A stretch of 18,075 bases of DNA from Campylobacteraceae bacterium (GTDB taxonomy: Bacteria > Campylobacterota > Campylobacteria > Campylobacterales > Campylobacteraceae): assembly GCA_031256525.1 (NCBI GenBank), contig JAIRQK010000141.1, forward strand, positions 1 through 18,075, read 5' to 3'. The translations under genes were made by a program, and so were the position numbers. Position 1 is the first letter of the stretch, and every line of letters begins with the position of its first letter. The notes below the pieces were generated by a model. The model ran no database searches and was not told the origin of the DNA. It was given only the letters and a program-made list of their open reading frames with translations. This document shows positions 9,871-16,473 of this stretch, piece after piece.

Positions 9871-9953
9871 AAAGTGAAAACTATTTTAAAACATTCATTT
9901 TAAAGCAACTTAAAAGTGAAAACTATTTTAAAATTTTTCACACATTTTCACAT
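9871..9953. other. Candidate oriC segment: direct repeats and four DnaA-box cores in the dnaA-dnaN spacer
   Basis: Four copies of the TTCAC core described for epsilonproteobacterial DnaA boxes occur within 78 bp: two as GTGAA on the + strand (9875-9879, 9917-9921) and two as TTCAC (9938-9942, 9948-9952). The first two lie in a perfect 22-bp direct repeat (9871-9892 and 9913-9934), offset by 42 bp, about four helical turns, so the boxes face the same side of the helix. The rest of the spacer toward dnaN is almost pure A/T (9828-9848), a possible unwinding element. The position behind dnaA matches the site of origins in this phylum. Inferred from pattern only. Confidence 0.7.
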
Positions 9954-9956
9954 TAA

Positions 9957-11279
9957 CTACAACTCTTTTGTTAAAATTTTATTTTTAATCTCATCAACTC
10001 TCAACCTAAAATTTTCATTTTTTTCTATTAATTCATTTATTTTTTTTATACTATGAGAGACTGCTGTATGGTCTTTCATATTAAAAAAAGAGGCTATTAT
10101 CGGCATTGAATTAAGTGTTATATTTCTTGCTAAATAGATAGCAATTCTTCTTGCTTCAACAATACTTGTAGTTCTCTTTTTTGATTTGATATCGCTTGAT
10201 TTTATATTTAACTCTTTTGAAATAACTTTTATTATGTTTTCTAAATTTATATTTTCGTGTTTCTGTTTTATCTGTTCTTTTATAATGTTTTTTGCAAAAT
10301 CAATCGAAATTTTTTGATTCATTAAAGATGCATAAGCATTTAAATTTATAATAGCACTCTCTATCTCGCGTATATTATCGCCCATATTTGAAGCAATATA
10401 GCTTATAACCTCTTTATTTAACGCAATACCATCAAGTTCGCATTTCTTCTTAATAATCTCTATCTTTGTTTCAAGTTCAGGATAACTAATATCAGCGATA
10501 AGTCCCCACTCAAATCTCGTTTTAAGTCTATCTTCAAGACCATCAATCATCTTTGGTGGTTTATCAGAAGTTAAAACAATTTGACTTTTGTTTGCGTGTA
10601 GCTCATTAAATGTGTGAAAAAATTCCTCTTGTGTTTGTACTTTATTCATTAAAAATTGTACATCATCAATTAACAAAACATCACAATTTCTATATTTTTC
10701 TCTAAATCTATCCATAATTTGATTTCTAATATGATATGTAAAGTCATTCATAAATTGTTCTATTGTTGTATAGATAACAATTTTATTTTTTTCTTGAATG
10801 TAATTTCCAATTGCTTGAAGAAGGTGTGTTTTTCCAAGTCCAGTTGGCCCATAAATAAATACAGGATTGTAGACAACGCCAGGTTTACTCGCAACTGATT
10901 TTGCAGCGGTAAAAGCGTATTTGTTTGACTCTCCAACTATAAAAGTTTCAAAGTTATATGATGGGTTTAAAATGGTATTTTTTGTATTTTTTTGTCTTTC
11001 AATACTATCTATAATTTGTGATTTTTTAAACTTAATATCTTCATTTTTTATAATAAATTCAACATTGTGTCTAATACCAGTCTTTAGTTCATAAAGATGT
11101 GCTATCTTATCTCTATATTTTGTCTTTATCCAATTTGAAATTAAAACATTCGGCACATTAAATACCGCAAGATTAGACTTTGACTCTTTTTCGTTAAATT
11201 TTAGTTGAGCTATATATCTCTCATATTCAATTAAAGGAATTTCGTTTTTTAGAAGTTCTAAAATATCATCTGACAACAA
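9957..11279 (-). CDS. dnaA: Chromosomal replication initiator DnaA
   Basis: AAA+ ATPase that binds DnaA boxes and melts the origin. Domain I occupies about residues 1-80, followed by a short linker domain II and the AAA+ module with Walker A GPTGLGKT (144-151), Walker B LLIDD (202-206), sensor 1 LTSDKPP (236-242) and the RLKTRFEWG region (251-259) with the arginine finger. The C-terminal helix-turn-helix carries the DnaA signature DHTAVSHS (403-410). Length 440 aa is typical of the phylum. The start is TTG at 11277-11279 with AAAGGAG (11286-11292) six bases upstream; a second TTG follows directly and could also be used. Diverges from ruvC and is followed by dnaN. Confidence 0.97.
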   Translation of the reverse strand: MLSDDILELLKNEIPLIEYERYIAQLKFNEKESKSNLAVFNVPNVLISNWIKTKYRDKIAHLYELKTGIRHNVEFIIKNEDIKFKKSQIIDSIERQKNTKNTILNPSYNFETFIVGESNKYAFTAAKSVASKPGVVYNPVFIYGPTGLGKTHLLQAIGNYIQEKNKIVIYTTIEQFMNDFTYHIRNQIMDRFREKYRNCDVLLIDDVQFLMNKVQTQEEFFHTFNELHANKSQIVLTSDKPPKMIDGLEDRLKTRFEWGLIADISYPELETKIEIIKKKCELDGIALNKEVISYIASNMGDNIREIESAIINLNAYASLMNQKISIDFAKNIIKEQIKQKHENINLENIIKVISKELNIKSSDIKSKKRTTSIVEARRIAIYLARNITLNSMPIIASFFNMKDHTAVSHSIKKINELIEKNENFRLRVDEIKNKILTKEL

Positions 11280-11313
11280 AAAACTCTCCTTTGAAATATA
11301 TGTAATGGATATT

Positions 11314-11319
11314 ATTTTA
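11314..11319 (-). promoter_or_regulatory. Possible dnaA -10 box
   Basis: On the - strand GATAAAATAAT offers a TAAAAT hexamer that would start transcription near 11307, some 28 nt before the dnaA TTG. Just upstream of it, TCGTTAAAAT (+ strand reading) occurs twice at a 12-bp period (11328-11337 and 11340-11349). No -35 box is evident. Weak evidence. Confidence 0.35.
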
Positions 11320-11380
11320 TCTAAAATTCGTTAAAATTATCGTTAAAATAAGAAATTGTTACAAAAAATGAGGTTTTAAT

Positions 11381-11851
11381 TTGACTATTTTAGGAATTGA
11401 TCCGGGAAGTAAAAATTGTGGATATGCTATTATTGAAAAAAATGTTGGAAAATTGATATTAAAAGAGGCTGGTCTTATAAAGATAAAATCTAACATTTTA
11501 CAAGAGCAGATAGTTGAACTTGTTGAAGGAATTGATATTGTTTTTAGTAATAATAAAATTGATGAAGTTGCAATTGAAGATATTTTCTTTGCGTTCAATC
11601 CAAAAACAGTTTTAAAATTAGCACAATTTCGTGGAGCTTTAAGTCTGAAGATTTTGCAAATTTTTGGAAATTTTTATGAATATACACCACTTCAAGTTAA
11701 AAAATCAGTTACTGGAAAAGCAAAAGCGACAAAAGAGCAAGTATCTTTTATGGTGAAAAAAATTTTAAATATAAAACAAGAGATAAAACCGCTTGATATT
11801 ACCGACGCTATCGCCATTGCATTAACTCACGCACAAAGATTAAAAGCCTAA
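11381..11851 (+). CDS. ruvC: Holliday junction resolvase RuvC
   Basis: Endonuclease that resolves Holliday junctions with RuvAB during recombination and fork repair. The four catalytic acidic residues are in place: D7 (GIDPGS), E66 (AIEDIFFA), and D139 and D142 near the C-terminus ([13 protein letters not shown]). The 156-aa length is normal. The start is TTG, with TGAGG (11369-11373) seven bases upstream. It diverges from dnaA with about 100 bp between them, and the three DnaA boxes of the next spacer begin only 9 bp after its stop. The RuvC-DnaA pairing is common in Campylobacterota. Confidence 0.96.
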   Translation: MTILGIDPGSKNCGYAIIEKNVGKLILKEAGLIKIKSNILQEQIVELVEGIDIVFSNNKIDEVAIEDIFFAFNPKTVLKLAQFRGALSLKILQIFGNFYEYTPLQVKKSVTGKAKATKEQVSFMVKKILNIKQEIKPLDITDAIAIALTHAQRLKA

Positions 11852-11859
11852 ATATACAG

Positions 11860-11900
11860 TGTGAATAATTCTATAAAAATAGATGTGAATTTGTGAATAA
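11860..11900. other. Cluster of three DnaA boxes in the ruvC-typA spacer
   Basis: Three TGTGAATWW boxes on the + strand: 11860-11868 (reverse complement TTATTCACA), 11884-11892 (AAATTCACA) and 11892-11900 (TTATTCACA). Two match the epsilon-type consensus exactly, and the last two overlap by one base. All point the same way. The following 60 bp are very A/T-rich (11901-11960) and could serve as an unwinding element. With the boxes in the dnaA-dnaN spacer this would make a two-part origin around dnaA-ruvC; regulation of typA or ruvC by DnaA is the alternative. Confidence 0.7.
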
Positions 11901-11964
11901 AATTAAATTATATGCAAAGAAAGTAAAGAAAATATCGTATATATAAAACTTAAAGTATATTTTG

Positions 11965-11975
11965 GATACTATACA
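11965..11975 (+). promoter_or_regulatory. Possible typA promoter
   Basis: GATACTATACA contains overlapping -10-like hexamers (TACTAT at 11967, TATACA at 11970) about 35-40 bp before the typA ATG. No -35 box is visible. The site lies directly downstream of the DnaA-box cluster. Confidence 0.35.
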
Positions 11976-12007
11976 CGCCTTATTTTATTTAGGAGAAACA
12001 GATAAAT

Positions 12008-13807
12008 ATGATTAGAAATATAGCTGTAATTGCTCACGTAGACCATGGAAAAACTACATTAGTTGATGAACTACTAAAACAATCTGGTACTTTTGCTGAG
12101 CATCAAACTACGACTGAGAGAATGATGGATAGTAATGATATTGAAAAAGAGCGTGGAATTACTATTTTGTCAAAAAATACTTCCATAACCTATAAAGATT
12201 GTAAAATTAATATTATAGATACCCCTGGTCACGCTGATTTTGGAGGGGAAGTTGAGCGAGTACTTAAAATGGTTGATGGAGTGTTACTTTTAGTAGATGC
12301 TCAAGAGGGCGTTATGCCTCAAACCAAATTTGTTGTTAAAAAAGCTCTGAATTTAGGTCTTAAACCAATTGTTGTAATTAACAAGATAGACAAACCAGCA
12401 GGCGATCCAGAGAGAGTTATAAATGAGATATTTGACCTATTTGTAGCACTTGATGCAAACGAAGAGCAGCTTGATTTTCCAGTTGTTTATGCGGCTGCTC
12501 GAGATGGATATGCAAAATTAAATTTAGAAGATGAAAACAGAAATTTAGAACCGCTTTTTGAGATGATAGTAAAACATGTTCCAAGTCCAAGCGGAAGCGA
12601 TGCAAATCCAGCACAGATACAAGTTTTTACACTTGATTATGACAATTATGTTGGAAAAATAGGAATCGCAAGAGTTTTTAATGGAACAGTGAAAAAAAAT
12701 CAGACAATTTTACTTGTTAAAGCAAGTGGCGAGAGAATAAACGGAAGAGTTAGTAAGTTAATCGGCTTTAAAGGCTTAGAAAGACACGATATTGAAGAGG
12801 CTAATTCCGGTGATATTATAGCTGTTGCGGGATTTGATGCACTTGATGTTGGCGATAGTTTAGTTGATCCAAACAACCCTATGCCACTTGACCCACTTCA
12901 TATTGAAGAGCCAACACTTTCAGTCGTTTTTTCTGTAAATGATTCGCCTTTAGCTGGGTTAGAAGGTAAATTTGTAACCTCAAACAAAATTGCTGAAAGA
13001 CTTGAAAACGAAGTTAAAACAAATATTGCTATGAGATATGAAAACATAGGCGAAGGAAAATTTAAAGTTTCAGGTCGTGGTGAACTTCAGATAACAATTT
13101 TAGCTGAAAATATGCGTCGTGAAAAATTTGAATTTGCTCTTGGACGTCCTGAAGTTATCACAAAAATAGAAAATGGCATAAAATTGGAACCATTTGAGCA
13201 TTTAGTTGTTGATGTTCCTGATGATTTTACCGGTATAGTTATAGAAAAATTGGGAAAAAGAAAGGCTGAGATGACAACCATGAATCCAACAGGTGATGGT
13301 CAAACAAGAATAGAGTTTGAAATTCCAGCTCGTGGACTTATAGGATTTAGAAGCCAATTTTTAACCGATACTAAAGGTGAAGGCGTTATGAACCACTCGT
13401 TTTTAGAGTTTCGTCCATTTAGCGGAAGCGTAGAACATCGCTCAAATGGAGCGTTGGTCTCTATGGAAAATGGCGTAGCACTTGGATACTCTCTTTTTAA
13501 TTTACAAGAAAGAGGAGTTTTATTTATAGAGCCTCAAACTAAAGTCTATGTTGGAATGGTTATAGGAGAGCATTCTCGTCCAAATGATTTAGATGTAAAT
13601 CCTATCAAGGGAAAACAACTAACGAATGTAAGAGCTTCAGGAAGCGATGATGCAATTAAACTTATTCCTCCAAGAAAATTGAACTTAGAACGTGCATTGG
13701 AGTGGATAGATGATGATGAAATAGTCGAAATTACACCACAAAATATTCGCGTTAGAAAAAGATATCTTGATCCAACGCAAAGAAAGAGATTGTCCAAAAA
13801 AGATTAA
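12008..13807 (+). CDS. typA: Ribosome-associated GTPase TypA/BipA
   Basis: Translational GTPase of the EF-G/LepA superfamily that binds the 70S ribosome and helps assembly and growth under stress. GTP-binding motifs: HVDHGKTT (10-17), ERGITI (48-53), DTPGH (71-75), NKID (125-128). The middle holds domain II and an EF-G-like domain III ([14 protein letters not shown]), and the C-terminal part, including [11 protein letters not shown] and [12 protein letters not shown], is specific to TypA. The 599-aa length is standard. The ribosome binding site AGGAG lies about 12 bases before the ATG, a little far. Stand-alone gene with its own upstream promoter region. Confidence 0.97.
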   Translation: MIRNIAVIAHVDHGKTTLVDELLKQSGTFAEHQTTTERMMDSNDIEKERGITILSKNTSITYKDCKINIIDTPGHADFGGEVERVLKMVDGVLLLVDAQEGVMPQTKFVVKKALNLGLKPIVVINKIDKPAGDPERVINEIFDLFVALDANEEQLDFPVVYAAARDGYAKLNLEDENRNLEPLFEMIVKHVPSPSGSDANPAQIQVFTLDYDNYVGKIGIARVFNGTVKKNQTILLVKASGERINGRVSKLIGFKGLERHDIEEANSGDIIAVAGFDALDVGDSLVDPNNPMPLDPLHIEEPTLSVVFSVNDSPLAGLEGKFVTSNKIAERLENEVKTNIAMRYENIGEGKFKVSGRGELQITILAENMRREKFEFALGRPEVITKIENGIKLEPFEHLVVDVPDDFTGIVIEKLGKRKAEMTTMNPTGDGQTRIEFEIPARGLIGFRSQFLTDTKGEGVMNHSFLEFRPFSGSVEHRSNGALVSMENGVALGYSLFNLQERGVLFIEPQTKVYVGMVIGEHSRPNDLDVNPIKGKQLTNVRASGSDDAIKLIPPRKLNLERALEWIDDDEIVEITPQNIRVRKRYLDPTQRKRLSKKD

Positions 13808-13819
13808 CTACAAATAGGC

Positions 13820-13858
13820 AGATTTATGACAACTGCGAAGTGCTGTTGTCATAAATCT
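13820..13858. repeat. Perfect 14-bp inverted repeat after typA
   Basis: AGATTTATGACAAC is followed by its exact reverse complement, with an 11-base spacer that can itself form two more pairs. It starts 12 bp after the typA stop, where a terminator is expected, but no run of T follows. It could be a Rho-independent-like hairpin of weak type, an mRNA 3'-end stabiliser or a binding site. Confidence 0.6.
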
Positions 13859-13921
13859 CTATCCATAAATTATCTAACTAAAATAAAAAGTAAACAATAT
13901 ATAAACATTATAATTAAGCAT

Positions 13922-13935
13922 ATTTTAGATACAAT
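13922..13935 (+). promoter_or_regulatory. Promoter of the first DUF4878 lipoprotein gene
   Basis: ATTTTAGATACAAT, with TACAAT (13930-13935) as the -10 box. The same 14 bases recur before the second lipoprotein gene at 14552-14565, again followed by a T8 run and a purine-rich ribosome binding site, so the upstream region was copied together with the gene. Confidence 0.6.
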
Positions 13936-13964
13936 TCATTTTAATATTTTTTTTGAGGGATATT

Positions 13965-14369
13965 ATGAAAAAATTTTTAGTTTTAGTGTTTTCACTATCG
14001 GTGTTTTTTGGGTTTAGTGGTTGTGATAACTCTTCGAGTGATCCAGAAAAAATTGCAGTCTCTTTTTTTCAAAATTGGTTCGATGGTCAAATTGATTTGG
14101 CTATGGGAACACTCTATTTTAATGTATCAGATAGCGAAAAAGCTGAACTTGTAGAAAATAGAGCAAAAAGTAAAATTGCAGAGATTGCAGAACATTTTGA
14201 AAAAGACAATAAAGATCCTATGGTAGTCTCTAAAGGCGTTAAATATTCAGATGATGAAAGCAGAGCTACGGTTGAATTGGAAATGTCATCAAAAGATGAA
14301 GTAAAAACGGAAATTGTTATTGTTGATCTTGTAAAAGTAAACAAAGAGTGGAAAATATCCTATCGTTAA
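13965..14369 (+). CDS. DUF4878-like lipoprotein, first of three paralogues
   Basis: A 134-aa lipoprotein. The start is the ATG at 13965, set by GAGGG six bases upstream; a TTG twelve bases earlier lies in that ribosome binding site and is unlikely. Residues 1-19 are the signal peptide and C20 the lipidated cysteine (FSGC). The mature part starts with SSDPEKIAVSFFQNWFDGQIDLA and ends with LVKVNKEWKISYR, the layout of DUF4878 / NTF2-like fold proteins: a helical pair and then a curved sheet. The residue after Cys is Asp, unlike Gly in the two paralogues; in enterobacteria Asp at +2 keeps lipoproteins in the inner membrane. Function unknown. A decayed peptidase fragment follows directly. Confidence 0.85.
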   Translation: MKKFLVLVFSLSVFFGFSGCDNSSSDPEKIAVSFFQNWFDGQIDLAMGTLYFNVSDSEKAELVENRAKSKIAEIAEHFEKDNKDPMVVSKGVKYSDDESRATVELEMSSKDEVKTEIVIVDLVKVNKEWKISYR

Positions 14370-14456
14370 TTTTAACAAAGACCAATATCGTTTCTATTTA
14401 TTATTTCGTGTTCATATGTAGACTAAGCCAAGTTTTTAGATAGACTCGGCTTAAAA
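14348..14456 (+). pseudogene. Remnant of the 5' end of a YiiX-like peptidase gene
   Basis: This stretch aligns with the start of the intact peptidase gene at 15461-15571 over its whole length with a net loss of two bases. The best part, 14404-14456 against 15519-15571, matches at 44 of 53 bases by eye. In that frame it reads SCSYVD, stop, AKFLDRLGLK against SCSYANQAEFLDKLGVK: CAA has become TAA. The start codon is GTG rather than ATG and the two-base loss shifts the frame. The similarity ends at about 14456. It lies directly after the first lipoprotein gene, in the same relation as the intact peptidase gene to the third one. Confidence 0.8.
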
Positions 14457-14551
14457 CTACTTTTAGAACTTTAATCATTATAAATTCATTTGTTGGTATC
14501 GTTGAAGCATTAAGAGTTGATGATTAATTTGTTGCATATTTACTTAAGTGA

Positions 14552-14565
14552 ATTTTAGATACAAT
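14552..14565 (+). promoter_or_regulatory. Promoter of the second DUF4878 lipoprotein gene
   Basis: An exact copy of the ATTTTAGATACAAT found before the first lipoprotein gene, with -10 TACAAT at 14560-14565. A short CTCGA/TCGAG inverted repeat (14570-14588) lies in the leader just before the ribosome binding site and might modulate translation, but the stem is only five pairs. Confidence 0.6.
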
Positions 14566-14598
14566 CTACCTCGATATTTTTTTTCGAGAGGAGTATAT

Positions 14599-14991
14599 AT
14601 GAAAAAATTTTTAGTTTTAGTGTTTTCACTATCGTTGTTTTTAGGGTTAAATGGTTGTGGCAATTCTGCAAATGACCCAGAAAAGGTTGCGATCTCTTTC
14701 TTTCAAAATTTAGCTAATGACAAAGTTGATTTGGCTATAGAGTTGCTTGATTTTAGTGAACTAAAAGATGATGAAGCCAAAATGGCAAAGGACAAAATGA
14801 GATACATTTTTTCAGGAGCTGCACAGGAGCTTAAAAAAGAGGGCAAAGATCTTAAAAAAGTAGTATCAAAAGGCGTTAAATATTCAGATGACAAAAAAAA
14901 GGCTACAGTTACACTGGCAATCTCAGAAGATGAAACAGAAGATGTTGAACTTGTAAAAGTAAACAAAGAGTGGAAAATCGTACTACGATAG
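14599..14991 (+). CDS. DUF4878-like lipoprotein, second of three paralogues
   Basis: A 130-aa lipoprotein with signal peptide 1-19 and lipobox LNGC (C20). I chose the ATG at 14599 because GAGAGGAG stands just upstream and the lipoprotein signal begins there; the 17 extra residues of the longer frame have no support. The first 31 codons differ from those of the third paralogue only at six synonymous positions, whereas the middle of the protein has diverged strongly. The end, LVKVNKEWKIVLR, is again close to the first paralogue. The central region is Lys/Asp-rich with a VSKGVKYSDDKKKATVTL strand pair typical of the NTF2-like sheet. Envelope protein of unknown role with its own promoter. Confidence 0.85.
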   Translation: MKKFLVLVFSLSLFLGLNGCGNSANDPEKVAISFFQNLANDKVDLAIELLDFSELKDDEAKMAKDKMRYIFSGAAQELKKEGKDLKKVVSKGVKYSDDKKKATVTLAISEDETEDVELVKVNKEWKIVLR

Positions 14992-15040
14992 TTTATTGGC
15001 GCTATTAAATTATAGTAAGGCTGTATGTTTGTTTAGATAT

Positions 15041-15054
15041 GGTCTTGCTATGAT
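15041..15054 (+). promoter_or_regulatory. Promoter of the third lipoprotein-peptidase pair
   Basis: TTGCTATGATAAT gives a TATGAT -10 (15049-15054) with extended upstream bases. It differs from the repeated promoter of the other two copies. The ribosome binding site TAGGAGGAG follows before the ATG at 15078. Confidence 0.5.
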
Positions 15055-15077
15055 AATGTTTTTTAGGAGGAGTATAT

Positions 15078-15488
15078 ATGAAAAAATTTTTAGTTTTAGT
15101 GTTTTCGCTATCGTTGTTTTTAGGGCTAAATGGTTGTGGCAACTCTGCAAATGACCCAGAAAAAGTCGCACTCTCTTTTTTTCAAAACGTATTTAATGGA
15201 AAAACTAATGTGGCTTTAGTCACTATAGATACGAGTGGATTGGAAAGCAGAAGAGTTAAGGAGATAAGAGACAATATTGAATATAGAATAAAAAGCTCTA
15301 AAGAAGATGGCATTAAAGATTTCAAGATAGTCTCCAAAGGTGTTACATATAATTCAAATAAAGATGAAGCTACGGTCAAGATAGAAACATCGTTTAAAAG
15401 AAGCAATGAAGACACAAAAACAAGAAATATGGATATCAACCTTGTAAAAGTAAAAGGAAAATGGAAAATATCAAATCGTTACTTTTAA
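15078..15488 (+). CDS. DUF4878-like lipoprotein, third of three paralogues
   Basis: A 136-aa lipoprotein with lipobox LNGC (C20) and a very strong AGGAGGAG ribosome binding site. The signal peptide and first mature residues, through NDPEKVA, are identical to the second paralogue. The middle (residues about 37-115) is diverged and rich in Arg/Lys/Ser, and the end reads INLVKVKGKWKISNRYF, the family's closing strand. Its last 28 bp overlap the start of the peptidase gene, so lipoprotein and peptidase are almost certainly co-translated. This suggests that the lipoprotein serves as partner, inhibitor or localisation factor of the peptidase, which is inference. Confidence 0.85.
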   Translation: MKKFLVLVFSLSLFLGLNGCGNSANDPEKVALSFFQNVFNGKTNVALVTIDTSGLESRRVKEIRDNIEYRIKSSKEDGIKDFKIVSKGVTYNSNKDEATVKIETSFKRSNEDTKTRNMDINLVKVKGKWKISNRYF

Positions 15489-16051
15489 CTAAAAAACTAC
15501 TATTTTTACTCTTTTTTGTTTCGTGTTCGTATGCAAATCAAGCCGAGTTTTTAGACAAACTCGGCGTAAAATCCGGATATATGATATTTAGAGATGGAAC
15601 GGAACTAATAAGCGATGTCGTAACGAGTGCCGATGATAGCGAATACTCACATGTTGGAATGCTCTATAATGATCAGGGACTTTGGAGAGTTGTTCACGCT
15701 ACACCATCAGAAAAAAAGAATCAGAAAGATGGTGTTGTGGTCGATGACTTTGAGTTTTTTATAGATAAAAATCGCTCCAAAAAATATGCCATTTACGAAG
15801 TTATCGCAAATGAAAATGAATATGAAAAGTCAGTAAAAAACACACTTAGTCAAATTGGCAGAGAGTTTCACTATGATGAAAAAAAAGGAATATATTGCAC
15901 ACTCCTTTTATATAGGGCTTGGCAAACAGCTGGAGTTGAATTAGATGTGAAGTTTAAAAAAGTAGATTTTCTGATTTTAAAAGGGGAGTATGTTTTTCTA
16001 AAGGGATTTATGTCATCGCCGCGTTTAAAACTTGTGTATAAAAGCGATTAA
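15461..16051 (+). CDS. Exported YiiX/YebB-like NlpC/P60 cysteine peptidase
   Basis: A 196-aa protein of the permuted papain-like NlpC/P60 group (YiiX/YebB-like). Residues 1-25 form a signal peptide ending near SYA-NQ; a lipobox-like FVSC at 19-22 is an alternative. GYMIFRDG starts the domain, H64 in YSHVGM is the expected catalytic His and C146 in YCTLLLYRAW the nucleophile, in the permuted His-before-Cys order. Members of the superfamily cut peptidoglycan peptides or amide/thioester-like bonds; the substrate here is unknown. The ATG lies inside the third lipoprotein gene with a crowded ribosome binding site (GGA two bases away), so translation probably depends on the upstream gene. Its stop shares TTAA with the stop of the converging gene. 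Confidence 0.85.
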   Translation: MENIKSLLLTKKLLFLLFFVSCSYANQAEFLDKLGVKSGYMIFRDGTELISDVVTSADDSEYSHVGMLYNDQGLWRVVHATPSEKKNQKDGVVVDDFEFFIDKNRSKKYAIYEVIANENEYEKSVKNTLSQIGREFHYDEKKGIYCTLLLYRAWQTAGVELDVKFKKVDFLILKGEYVFLKGFMSSPRLKLVYKSD

Positions 16052-16470
16052 CTCTCGCATATAAAGAGTTTAGTTTCGATATCGTACAGCTCATATCTTA
16101 TATTTTTAAACTTTTCTGCCTCTTTCGTATCATAAAGTTTTAGTGCCTCTTCCAACACCCTCGCACTCTCTTGTGCTCTTTTTAAACTTGCTATTTGTAG
16201 AGAAATTAGACTATCTCTTGAAGCCTCGCTTTTTGTGGTGGATTTTAGTACATCATTTCTAATGTTGCGGTTTCGTAAAAGTGTAATGTATGGCTCAACT
16301 CTGGCTTTATGACGCAACTCTTTTAAAGCCTTAGCAAAAGTTGCATCATCAAAGCAATATCTTCTAATATCTTCAACAACCCTAATGCCCTCTCTTAGTC
16401 GGTTTAGGTTAGCATCAAGCAGACGAAGTATCGAACTTGGAAGCTCCAAGTCCGAAGATTGTGTATTCAA
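16048..16470 (-). CDS. Stand-alone ThiD2-like (ThiE-associated) domain protein
   Basis: The 140-aa protein matches the N-terminal domain that precedes thiamine-phosphate synthase (ThiE) in, for example, cyanobacterial fusions, called the ThiD2 family and linked to phosphorylation of the hydroxymethylpyrimidine moiety. The hallmark segment LLDANLNRLREGIRVVED (17-34) recurs in weaker form as LQIASLKRAQESARVLEE (91-108), each followed by an LRH/IRY helix (52-54, 124-126). This shows two helical half-domains. No ThiE barrel follows, so the domain stands alone here. The TTG start lies three bases after the stop of the upstream gene; GAGAGAT serves as a poor ribosome binding site, suggesting coupling. 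The biochemical assignment is by family only. Confidence 0.75.
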   Translation of the reverse strand: MNTQSSDLELPSSILRLLDANLNRLREGIRVVEDIRRYCFDDATFAKALKELRHKARVEPYITLLRNRNIRNDVLKSTTKSEASRDSLISLQIASLKRAQESARVLEEALKLYDTKEAEKFKNIRYELYDIETKLFICES

Positions 16471-16473
16471 GGG

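Noticed and set aside
13826..14017. A 63-codon + strand frame between typA and the first lipoprotein gene
   Set aside because: It spans the hairpin and the lipoprotein promoter and runs out of frame into the lipoprotein gene.
14570..14588. Leader hairpin CTCGA/TCGAG before the second lipoprotein gene as a riboregulator
   Set aside because: Only five pairs with a nine-base loop, and absent from the other two copies.
16436..16450. CTTGGA/TCCAAG hairpin near the start of the ThiD2-like gene
   Set aside because: Short, within coding sequence, and likely chance.
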